A stretch of DNA of 32,860 nucleotides from the NCBI GenBank assembly GCA_030431935.1, contig JAUIIC010000018.1, positions 1 through 32,860 on the forward strand, in the 5' to 3' direction. This document shows, piece after piece, positions 24,943 through 32,021 of the stretch. The notes under the pieces were generated by a model that searched no databases, was not told the DNA's origin, and worked only from the letters and a program-made list of their open reading frames with translations. The translations under genes and the position numbers were made by a program. The DNA is from Alphaproteobacteria bacterium. GTDB taxonomy: Bacteria > Pseudomonadota > Alphaproteobacteria > Rhodobacterales > Rhodobacteraceae. Each line of letters starts with the position of its first letter. Positions within the stretch are counted from its first letter, which is position 1.

Positions 24943-26250
24943 TTACTGCAGCGACACCATCGTCGGCTCGTCCGCACCCGACGGGGCGCACCAGCTGGAC
25001 AGGATGCCTTCCTTGGCGGGATCGCTCCAGGTCGGGTTGTCGATGTCGAAGACGATCGGCTTGACGTAGTCGACCGGGTCCACCAGCCAGTGCAGGCGCG
25101 GGCGGTCTTCCTGCGGCACGCCCATCAGGTCCATCTGGTTGACGTAGCCGGCATAGACCGACAGCGACGAGCCTTCCCTTGCCCGCGTCCCAGTGGTGAT
25201 GTGGTTCGGGATGTAGATCTTCGGCTTGATCGCGGCCTGGTACATGATGAGGTCACGCAGGCCGTTGTTGTCGAAGTTGCCCGTCGCGGCGGTGCCCAGC
25301 TGAAGGTCCGTCGGGCCAAGGGCCTCGAGCAGGCCGATGATGCGCTGGCCGTCCTCGGGGACGCCGTCCCAACCGCGGCCCTTGCCTTCTTTCAGGGCGC
25401 CGGCGGTGTTGTGGTAGACGAACGAGAAGTTGGTGCCGTCCCGCAGCATGTAGCTGAAGAACAGGGATTCGCCGCCGCCCGGCGCACCGCGGGTGGTGCG
25501 GTTGTCGAACTGGCGCGGATCCACCGGCTCATAGTCGGCCTCGGCCCGGCGCGGCCAGATCTCCGTACCGGCGGGGAAGAGGTACTCGTCCCGCTCGTCG
25601 ACGATGATTTCCACCGGCGTTGGCGGGAAGTCCGGGTCCGGATCCACTGCGACCGAATGCAGGTGGCGGAAGGCCGTCACACAGGCCTGCGGCTCCAGGA
25701 ACGGGAGGTTCAGCACCTCGGTGCCCGGGGTCGAGCCGAAGCTCGTCACCGAGACGCATTCCATGTCGGCGCCCTCGGGGAAGGCGTAATCCGGGTTCTC
25801 CTGCACGCGCGGGTCCGCGGCAAGGCGCGCATAGTCCAGGTCCATCGCGCTGCAGGTTTCCTCGGTGGCGTAAATCACCGCGTCGGTCATCGCCGAGATA
25901 TAGGCGGCGTTGTCGGCGTGGTCGCCGTGGCCATGTCCAAGGGTGATGACCTCGGGGTTCAGGTTCACCAGATCGAGGATCGTCAGCGGCGTGCGGCCAC
26001 GCTCGACCTCCAGGCGGGTGACGAAGGAATCCATCATCACGAGGCGGCCCTGAACGGACACGGCGAAGGACGACGCGGACAGCCAGGACGCGATGACCTT
26101 GTCATCGGGCAGCGCGCCGGTCACGGGATCGACGTTCTCCATGCCGAAGACATGTTGCCTTGCGGCGATCATGTCGCTTGTTTCGACCGCGAAAGCCGGG
26201 CTGCCGAAGGCAGCGACGGCGGCGGCGGCCATCAGGATTGGGGATTTCAT
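24943..26250 (-). CDS. Secreted MBL-fold metallohydrolase
   Basis: 435 residues. A Sec signal peptide (PILMAAAAVAAFGSPAFA) is followed by an MBL core: DSFVTRLEVERGRTPL then LGHGHGDHADN with H106, H108, D110 and H111 as metal ligands. Later NFSFVYHNTAGALKEG and IPNHITTG are likely part of the second metal site. The long C-terminal part is not one I can assign to a characterised enzyme, so substrate is unknown. AAGGAGG seven bases before the ATG is very strong. It is the last gene of the cluster, 81 bases after the DUF3299 gene. A periplasmic zinc enzyme beside a zinc-handling system is noteworthy. Confidence 0.86.
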   Translation of the reverse strand: MKSPILMAAAAVAAFGSPAFAVETSDMIAARQHVFGMENVDPVTGALPDDKVIASWLSASSFAVSVQGRLVMMDSFVTRLEVERGRTPLTILDLVNLNPEVITLGHGHGDHADNAAYISAMTDAVIYATEETCSAMDLDYARLAADPRVQENPDYAFPEGADMECVSVTSFGSTPGTEVLNLPFLEPQACVTAFRHLHSVAVDPDPDFPPTPVEIIVDERDEYLFPAGTEIWPRRAEADYEPVDPRQFDNRTTRGAPGGGESLFFSYMLRDGTNFSFVYHNTAGALKEGKGRGWDGVPEDGQRIIGLLEALGPTDLQLGTAATGNFDNNGLRDLIMYQAAIKPKIYIPNHITTGTRAREGSSLSVYAGYVNQMDLMGVPQEDRPRLHWLVDPVDYVKPIVFDIDNPTWSDPAKEGILSSWCAPSGADEPTMVSLQ

Positions 26251-26331
26251 CTCTGTTCCTCCTTAGGGTGATTTGTCTGACGCCTTCCTGCCGCGCGGAC
26301 CTGACGATCCGCACCGCGACGTTCTTCTCGG

Positions 26332-26901
26332 TTATCTGCGAAAGTCCTCGATATACGTGGCTTCAAGCTGGTAGCCGACCTGCGCGAGATCGGTGCGCAG
26401 CATCTTCGCCTGAAGGTTGCCGCTGACCAGGACGGCCTCCCACAGCTCGCGATGCGGCCAGGGCACCTCGCTGGTGGCAAAGACAAGCTGGTTGGGCGGC
26501 GGCGGCGGCACATGGATGCAGGCCCCGACGAAGGGGACCAGGACGAAGTCGGTCACGCCCTCTGCCGTCAGGCCCAGCGGGATCATGTAGCCCGCCAGCG
26601 TGATGTAGGCGCCGTCAAGCTCGGTGTTGAGCGCGCTGCCGTTGGCGTCGAACTCGGGGATCCAGACATCGGCCTGCGCATCGACGAAGCCCTGGCCGAT
26701 GATCTCGCCATAGGGCAGGCCATCGGGGATCAGGTCGGACCATCGGATCCTTTGCGGCTTGCCCGCCGCAAGCCCGGGCGCCGCAGGAAGAAGCGCGCCG
26801 CCGAGAAGCAGACCAAGCGCCGTTCTGCGCGTCGGGGAAAGCCTGGAACATGCGGCGTCGCCACCGAGCACCGCGTCAATGCCGTCGGGTGTCTTTGTCA
26901 T
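26332..26901 (-). CDS. DUF3299 protein with Tat-like signal
   Basis: 189 residues. A twin arginine with a hydrophobic run (SPTRRTALGLLLGGALLPAAPG) suggests Tat export. The mature part shows DUF3299 blocks: RIRWSDLIPDG, LDGAYITLAGYMIPL, FVLVPFVGACIHVPPPPPNQLVF, and SEVPWPHRELWEAVLVSG. Proteins of this type recur beside FtsX-like ABC systems with DUF2796 proteins. Role unproven; the single Cys-His pair in ACIHVP might bind metal. The ATG overlaps the permease stop by four bases (26898-26901). Corresponds by position to one of the Zrg partner genes of Vibrio, from memory only. Confidence 0.85.
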   Translation of the reverse strand: MTKTPDGIDAVLGGDAACSRLSPTRRTALGLLLGGALLPAAPGLAAGKPQRIRWSDLIPDGLPYGEIIGQGFVDAQADVWIPEFDANGSALNTELDGAYITLAGYMIPLGLTAEGVTDFVLVPFVGACIHVPPPPPNQLVFATSEVPWPHRELWEAVLVSGNLQAKMLRTDLAQVGYQLEATYIEDFRR

Positions 26902-28148
26902 GTCTTCACCATCATTCCGTCTGCAAGAGAGAACCGGTAAGCCCGCAATGCGGGCACGAGGCTGGCCACCGCCGCGCCGGCGACGACGGCAAGCATGACC
27001 AGGAATTCGCGTTCGCTCGGCCAACTGATCGGCAACCAGAGGCCAAAGGCCGAATCGATGATCGGGCGCGCCACCGCGAGGCCCGAGTAGAGCAGTGCCA
27101 GCCCGGCGATGACGCCGCAGGCGGCGGTCAGCACCGCCTCGCTGAGCAGCAGGCCGACGATCGTTCCGGGGCGGGCGCCCATGGCGCGCAGGATCGCCAT
27201 TTCGCGCCGTCGCTCGCTGAGGCTGGCCAGCGTCACCGCCATCATCCCGAGGATCGACGCCACGATCACCATGGCCGAGACCCCGACCAGCGCGATTTCG
27301 GCGATGCCGGTGATCTGCCACAACTCTTGCAGGGCGAGGCCCGGAAGCACGGCGAGCAACGGCTCTTCGGGGTAGGTGTTGATCCAGCGTTGCAGCCCGA
27401 ACAGCTGCAGCCGCGAGGATACGCCCAGAAGCGCCGCGGTGATGGCCGCCGGCTCCAGGTCCATCTCGCGGATGACGCTTTCGGGCGTGGCCGCGCCGGG
27501 CCGCCGCCCGCCGCCCTGCCAGTCGACGTGGATCGCCTCGATCCCTTCGAGGCTGACGATCACCGTGCGGTCGACCGGGGTTCCCGTCTTTTCCAGAATA
27601 CCAGAGACGCGGAACGGCGTGTCGTCATGGTCGCTGAACGAGGCGATGCCATGGGACACGACGATGGATTGCCCGATGTCATAGTCCAGCGTCCGGGCCA
27701 CGTCGGCGCCGATGACCGCGTCGAAAAGATCGTCCATGCGCGCGCCGCTGGCGAACTCCAGCGTCCGCCCGCCGCGGTACTTGTACCGCTCGAAGAACTC
27801 GGTGGTGGTGCCCATCACGCGGAACTGGTGGTGGCTGTCGCCCAGCGAGATGGGAACGATCCAGTCCACGGAGGGCTGCCGCGCGATGTCCTGGTAGCTT
27901 TCCCAGGTCACGTTGTTGGTGGGCGTGCCGATCCGGAACACCGAGTAGAGCAGAAGCTGCACCGACCCCGACCGCGCGCCGACGATCAGGTCGGTGTCCG
28001 AGATCGTGTCGGCAAAGCTGGCCTTGGCGCCCGTGCGCACCTTCTCGACGGCAAGAAACAGCGCCACCGAGACCGCGATGGACATGACGGTCAGTCCGAC
28101 CGTGAGAGAGCGTGCAAGCAGCGAGCCGAGCGCAAGGCGAAGGATCAT
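26898..28148 (-). CDS. FtsX/MacB-type ABC transporter permease
   Basis: 416 residues. One membrane helix near the N-terminus (LTVGLTVMSIAVSVALFLAV), a large periplasmic domain of about 230 residues, then three helices (IALVGVSAMVIVASILGMMAV, AVLTAACGVIAGLALLYSG, FLVMLAVVAGAAVASLVPALRAYR) as in the FtsX, LolC/E and MacB group. These permeases transmit mechanical force across the membrane rather than forming a simple import channel. Overlaps the ATPase gene by four bases (28145-28148). Within this cluster it is inferred to move zinc or a zinc-binding protein state. Confidence 0.9.
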   Translation of the reverse strand: MILRLALGSLLARSLTVGLTVMSIAVSVALFLAVEKVRTGAKASFADTISDTDLIVGARSGSVQLLLYSVFRIGTPTNNVTWESYQDIARQPSVDWIVPISLGDSHHQFRVMGTTTEFFERYKYRGGRTLEFASGARMDDLFDAVIGADVARTLDYDIGQSIVVSHGIASFSDHDDTPFRVSGILEKTGTPVDRTVIVSLEGIEAIHVDWQGGGRRPGAATPESVIREMDLEPAAITAALLGVSSRLQLFGLQRWINTYPEEPLLAVLPGLALQELWQITGIAEIALVGVSAMVIVASILGMMAVTLASLSERRREMAILRAMGARPGTIVGLLLSEAVLTAACGVIAGLALLYSGLAVARPIIDSAFGLWLPISWPSEREFLVMLAVVAGAAVASLVPALRAYRFSLADGMMVKT

Positions 28149-28843
28149 GCGGCGATCCTTTCCGTGCGGGCGATGGACTCTATCCGCTCGACCCGGTCGA
28201 ACTGGCGGCCGAGCCTTTCGTCATGGCTGACCAGGAGCAGGCTGGACCCGGCGGCGTGCATCTGGGCGAACAGCAGGTCGAGGAACCCGGCCTGCGCCTT
28301 CTGGTCCAGGGCAGAGGTGGGTTCATCGGCCACCACCAGATCGGGCTGGCCGATCAGGGCGCGGGCGACGGCGACGCGCTGCTGCTGTCCGACGCTGAGC
28401 TGCCCGGCCGGCGAGGCCACGATCGCGTCGTCCAGCCCCATCGCCCGGCACAGGCGCAGCACCTCGGCTTCCATGTCGCCGGCGCGCTTGCGGCGATTTG
28501 CCGAGAACATCAGCGGCAGCACGATGTTGTCACGGACGCTGGCATAGGGCAGCAGGTTGAACTGCTGAAAGATGACGCCGATCCGGTCGGCCCGGAACCG
28601 GTCACGCCCGGCCGCCGACAGCGCGCCAAGCTCTGCGCCTGCCACCTCGATTGTTCCGGAATCGGCCCGAAGGGTGCCGCAGATCAGCGAAAGCAGGGTC
28701 GATTTCCCGCTTCCGCTGTCCCCGACGATCATCACCGATTCCCGGCGCGACATGGCGAAGCCCGGCACCTTCAACGCGAAAGAGCTCTTGCCGGGCCAGC
28801 GAAAGGCCACATCCGTCATGCAGAGGATTTGGCCTTCCGGCAT
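28145..28843 (-). CDS. ABC transporter ATP-binding protein (LolD/MacB type)
   Basis: 232 residues. Walker A is GDSGSGKST (41-49), signature LSVGQQQ (149-155, Val in place of the common Gly), Walker B LVVADEP (169-175), and the switch His is H207 in LVSHD. FQQFNLLPYASVRDNIVLP and ADEPTSALD are typical of the LolD/MacB class that pairs with FtsX-type permeases. It starts three bases after the DUF2796 gene and overlaps the permease start. Cytoplasmic energiser of the cluster. Confidence 0.93.
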   Translation of the reverse strand: MPEGQILCMTDVAFRWPGKSSFALKVPGFAMSRRESVMIVGDSGSGKSTLLSLICGTLRADSGTIEVAGAELGALSAAGRDRFRADRIGVIFQQFNLLPYASVRDNIVLPLMFSANRRKRAGDMEAEVLRLCRAMGLDDAIVASPAGQLSVGQQQRVAVARALIGQPDLVVADEPTSALDQKAQAGFLDLLFAQMHAAGSSLLLVSHDERLGRQFDRVERIESIARTERIAA

Positions 28844-28846
28844 CCG

Positions 28847-29527
28847 TCAGCCTCCGAAATCGACCGTGAGGCTGGTCTGGCCGCGCTCTGCCGAAACGGC
28901 GGTCGCGCCGCTCTCGCCGAGGATCGTGAAGTTCAGCGTCTGCGAATTCGGGAACTGCTCGAAGATGCGCAGCGTCAGCGCGTCGACCGCACCGATGTCG
29001 GCACATTCAAGGTGGTATTCGGCGATGAACTCGAAATGCGCTTCGCCATGGTCATGGTCGCCGTGCGCGTGATCGTCGTCCTCATGTGCATGGTCATGGT
29101 CTTTCTTTTGCTCATGCGCATGATCGTGGCCCTCTTCGTGATCGTGATCGTGATCGTGATCGTCCGATCCGGCGGTCTCGGCCGTGATCGACACCGAGGC
29201 ATGTTCGACGGCGCAGCCCGCCGCGTCGGGCAGGCCAAACAGGGCGAACGGATCGGACAGGATCGCGCGCGCGTTCTCCACGGCCTGCTTGTCGGCGTCC
29301 GTACTTGGCGTGTGCTCGAACCCGACGATGTCGGCACCCGGCGCATAAAGCGCCATCTGGATCTCTCCGCCCTCTACGGCGATCTCGATCGCAATCGTCC
29401 CGTGTTGGTGTGCCGCTGCCGAGCGGGGCTCGTCGGCGTGCGACGCTCCGGCGGCGAAGATGCCGACAACGGCAAGGGCGCAACGGGCCCTGTCGTTGGC
29501 TGTCGATCTGAAGATGGGGCTACTCAT
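28847..29527 (-). CDS. His-rich DUF2796 (ZrgA-like) periplasmic zinc-binding protein
   Basis: 226 residues with a signal-like N-terminus (CALAVVGIFAAGASHA). After HQHGTIAIEIAVEGGEIQMALYAPGADIVGFEH, the usual DUF2796 opening, comes an insert (residues 124-164) with fifteen histidines among Asp and Glu, in HDHDHDHDHEEGH and similar runs. Such inserts bind several zinc ions. The C-terminal FIAEYHLECADI block is also family-typical. Vibrio ZrgA, the named relative, supports zinc uptake. AAGGAG seven bases before 29527 marks the start. First gene of a cluster: ATPase, permease, DUF3299, MBL enzyme. Confidence 0.88.
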   Translation of the reverse strand: MSSPIFRSTANDRARCALAVVGIFAAGASHADEPRSAAAHQHGTIAIEIAVEGGEIQMALYAPGADIVGFEHTPSTDADKQAVENARAILSDPFALFGLPDAAGCAVEHASVSITAETAGSDDHDHDHDHEEGHDHAHEQKKDHDHAHEDDDHAHGDHDHGEAHFEFIAEYHLECADIGAVDALTLRIFEQFPNSQTLNFTILGESGATAVSAERGQTSLTVDFGG

Positions 29528-30225
29528 TCACTACTCCTTGGTCAATCGAACCGGGAACCGGGCACCGGCCCCGGCTGACGGGGCGGTGCCGAATGGGACT
29601 GCGGGTGTCCGAAGCTTCCCCCACGGACGCGCCCACTGCAGGCGACGCCGGCAGCGTGTTCCCGAAGGTGGCCGAAACGGTCCCGGCCCGGTCACGGCTG
29701 CGCAACGCACGCTTCTTCGGATCAGGTCATGAGAACGTCTGGCGACACGAGCATTTGCCCGCCGATCGCCCTGCCCGGCAGAGCACCTGACGGGGCGGCC
29801 CTGACAGGTCGTTGTGGCCTTTGCGATGCTCTCACGGACGCCCTCCCGATCTCATTCCGACGCTGACAGTTGCGTCGTCGTCTTTTTGTGCAGATAATGC
29901 CGACATTAAATGCCGGCGTTGTGTCCCCTGTCAACACGCGAACGCAGGAAGTGCGCAGCGCCGTGCATCGAAGGAACGGATCGGCGGAAGGGAACTATCT
30001 GCTTGCCGAGGAACAGAAGCTCAGCCAACGTGCCGCCCGAAATTTCGTGGCCGGGCAACGTTCCGAGGTTCTGGCCCCGCCGGGGTCGGCGCGGATCCCG
30101 TATCTTTGGGGGTCCCCGGACCCGCAACGCCGCGGTTGTAAGTGGTAGGTCCCCGATGACAGCGCCTCGCGCGCGGCGATCGGGGCGTGTATAGCCGCAA
30201 TCCATTGGTGAGAAGAGGACGCATC
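29528..30225. other. Non-coding region between the zinc cluster and a GntR regulator
   Basis: About 700 bases without a convincing gene; short open frames lack ribosome sites, family features or consistent codon bias. It must carry the divergent promoters of the DUF2796 cluster and the FCD regulator. It contains an imperfect 25-bp palindrome (29896-29920) and, nearer the regulator, a perfect GGGTCC, CC, GGACCC hairpin (30110-30123). No canonical Zur box was recognised. Confidence 0.6.
29896..29920. promoter_or_regulatory. Imperfect palindrome in the long intergenic region
   Basis: AATGCCGACATT, one A, then AATGCCGGCGTT: arms match at 10 of 12 positions, the two others being G-T compatible. 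AATGCCG also appears as a direct repeat. It looks like an operator for a dimeric regulator. It lies ~370 bases from the DUF2796 start and ~305 from the GntR start. Confidence 0.4.
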
Positions 30226-30897
30226 GTGGCACAGCCAGGCAAACTGACCAGAGCAATCGACGCGTACCAGATGCTGAAACAAGAGATCCGGACGAACAGC
30301 CTGCCGCAGGGCTTCCAGTCGCCGGAACCCGAACTCGCCCTCCGGCTCGGGGTAAGTCGCACGACGCTGCGCGAGGCCCTGATCCGCCTGGAAAGCGAAG
30401 GCCTGATCGAACTGATCCCGCGACGCGGGGTGCGCGTGTTGCCCTTGCGTGCGGAAGACATGAAGGAAATCTACGACATCCTGATCCTGCTGGAGCCCGA
30501 GGTGGCCGCGGATCTGGCGTCGCGCCGCCTGTCGGAACAGGAGCTTTCCCCGCTGCACGAGGCCACCCTGCGGATGGAGGCCGCCCTCGATCGGGGCGAC
30601 CTGGAAACCTGGGCCGCTGCGGACGACCAGTTTCACATGGGCATGCTGGAACTGCACGGAAACCGGCGACTCATGTCGATCATCCCCGAGCTCTGGGTGC
30701 AGATGTATCGCGCCCGGATGGTCACGTTGCGCCTGCGCGAGCTTCCGTTCCAGTCGAACATCGAACACCGCAGCATCGTGGACAGCATCCGGGACGGCGA
30801 TGCAGACAGAGCGCGCGCCGAGTTCCGCGCACATCGCCAGCGGGCCGCACATGAACTGGTGTCGATCCTGGCCAGATCGGGGCTTGGCCAGTTGTGA
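30226..30897 (+). CDS. GntR family regulator, FCD (FadR-C) subfamily
   Basis: 223 residues. The N-terminal winged helix contains SRTTLREALIRLESEGLIE, the GntR recognition helix. The C-terminal FCD helical bundle carries likely metal or ligand residues in DDQFHMGML and in NIEHRSIVDSIRDGD, which usually bind organic acids via a metal ion. The GTG at 30226 has AGGA six bases upstream; a GTG at 30187 would add 13 residues. No catabolic operon is adjacent, so its targets may lie elsewhere, perhaps beyond the island at the right edge. Convergent with a second GntR-type gene. Confidence 0.88.
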   Translation: MAQPGKLTRAIDAYQMLKQEIRTNSLPQGFQSPEPELALRLGVSRTTLREALIRLESEGLIELIPRRGVRVLPLRAEDMKEIYDILILLEPEVAADLASRRLSEQELSPLHEATLRMEAALDRGDLETWAAADDQFHMGMLELHGNRRLMSIIPELWVQMYRARMVTLRLRELPFQSNIEHRSIVDSIRDGDADRARAEFRAHRQRAAHELVSILARSGLGQL

Positions 30898-30960
30898 CCA
30901 CCGGGCCGCGCGCGGGGCACCTCCGGCGCGGCGATCAGGACCCGCCGGACCGTGGCGGCC

Positions 30961-31713
30961 TCAGCGCAGCTTGACCTCGATCTTGACCATGTCCCCGCGA
31001 TAAAGACCGTTCGCAAGGAGGATGATGTCGCCATGCTGGTCGACGGCGATGCGCTGCACCTTCGCGATCGGGGCGCCGATCGGGATGTTCAGCTGGTCCG
31101 ACGTCACAAGGTCCGCAGAGTCGATGGTGACGATCTGCTTGGCGTCCACGACCTCCTGGTCCGGAAGATCCGAGACAAGCCGCATCGAGGTCAGCCGGGA
31201 CAGCGCCTTTTCGGGGACCTTCGAGGCCACGCGCTCGTCCAGGTACACATCGCCCAGCAGGAAGGCGCATCCGTCGCGGCTGTGCCGGCGCCGCAGGTGC
31301 CGGTATGTCGGGGCGGGCCTGCCGATATCGCTTTCGAGACGGGGCAGCCGCGTCGTGCGCTCGTCGCTGAGGATCTCTATGGTGGCGTCCTGCCGCGCCA
31401 GCAGCAGGCCGGACCAATCCGTCCGCACCTCGCACCACAGGTCGCGCCTCGGGCGTTCCCGCACAAAGGTGCCCTTGGCGCGGAAGCGTTCGATCAGGCC
31501 GTCCCGCTCCAGCATGCCCAGCGACTGGCGGATGGTCATGGTCGCCACGCCGCATTGCTCGGCCAGTTCCTTGACGGTCGGGATCTTGTCCCCGACGTCC
31601 CATTCCCCGGAATCGATCTTCTGCCGGAACAGGCTTGCCAACTGGATGTAGCGCGAGACGTTGCTCTTCTCGAGCGCGGTGATCGTCGCGTTTCTGTCTG
31701 ACGTCCCAGCCAT
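30961..31713 (-). CDS. GntR family regulator, UTRA (HutC) subfamily
   Basis: 250 residues. Winged helix at about residues 18-85 with VKELAEQCGVATMTIRQSLGMLERDGLIERFRAKGTFV, the HutC-type form, followed by a UTRA ligand domain ending in QRIAVDQHGDIILLANGLYRGDMVKIEV. UTRA domains bind small effectors such as sugars, amino-acid breakdown products or phosphonates. Effector unknown. The interval to the convergent FCD regulator is 63 bases. An inverted repeat 49 bases upstream of its start may be its own operator. It has no neighbouring target operon in the window. Confidence 0.9.
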   Translation of the reverse strand: MAGTSDRNATITALEKSNVSRYIQLASLFRQKIDSGEWDVGDKIPTVKELAEQCGVATMTIRQSLGMLERDGLIERFRAKGTFVRERPRRDLWCEVRTDWSGLLLARQDATIEILSDERTTRLPRLESDIGRPAPTYRHLRRRHSRDGCAFLLGDVYLDERVASKVPEKALSRLTSMRLVSDLPDQEVVDAKQIVTIDSADLVTSDQLNIPIGAPIAKVQRIAVDQHGDIILLANGLYRGDMVKIEVKLR

Positions 31714-31761
31714 GTCGGTCCTCGCACTGCAGGAAGGCTAGCGGCTGGGCGAGGTGAAATC

Positions 31762-31786
31762 AATCAAAAGACCTAGCTCTTTGATT
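31762..31786. promoter_or_regulatory. Candidate operator upstream of the UTRA regulator
   Basis: AATCAAA (31762-31768) and TTTGATT (31780-31786) are perfect arms with an 11-base spacer, 49 bases upstream of the gene's start on the minus strand. Autoregulation is common in this family. The AT-rich arms stand out in GC-rich surroundings. Confidence 0.4.
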
Positions 31787-31972
31787 CAACTTGTGCCTGC
31801 GCCCGGGCCGCTCGATCTGACCACCGCGCCTCTGGCCGCGCGTCGACCCCGGAAGACAGGGATCTTCGGACAACGGCAGCCGGAATGTCCCGAAGCTTGC
31901 CTTTGTTGGACGCAACGTACCCACAGTGACGGAAGGCACCGCAAGACACGTCGGGCAACAGATTGTGAAAAC

Positions 31973-32021
31973 TGGTCGGAGTGAGAGGATTCGAACCTCC
32001 GGCCCCTGCCTCCCGAAGACA
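31973..32021 (-). pseudogene. 3' fragment of tRNA-Pro(CGG), attachment-site scar
   Basis: On the minus strand the sequence runs from the anticodon stem-loop (TGTC, TTCGGGA with anticodon CGG, GGCAG) through the T-arm (GGAGG, TTCGAAT, CCTCT) to the acceptor 3' strand CACTCCG, discriminator A and CCA. Upstream there is no D-arm and no CGGAGTG to close the acceptor stem, so the gene is incomplete. This is the normal leftover of site-specific integration at a tRNA 3' end, with the intact gene at the far end of the inserted element. The fragment would be the outer att site; the host lies to its left and the element to its right. Confidence 0.82.

Noticed and set aside
29139-29163. Tandem hexamer-like repeat (GATCGT units)
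   Set aside because: It encodes the HDHDHD run of the DUF2796 protein, so it is a coding repeat and not a CRISPR or microsatellite.
28112-29578. 488-residue open frame on the plus strand with a hydrophobic valine-rich stretch
   Set aside because: Antisense to the ATPase and the His-rich protein; the hydrophobic stretch is the antisense of His-Asp repeats.
29896-29920. Possible Zur box before the zinc cluster
   Set aside because: The palindrome does not resemble the AT-rich Zur sites known in alphaproteobacteria and lies far from the first gene; listed only as an operator of unknown type.
29593-30148. Short plus-strand frames of 65 to 109 residues in the long intergenic region
   Set aside because: No consistent start sites or codon bias and no recognisable domain; treated as non-coding.
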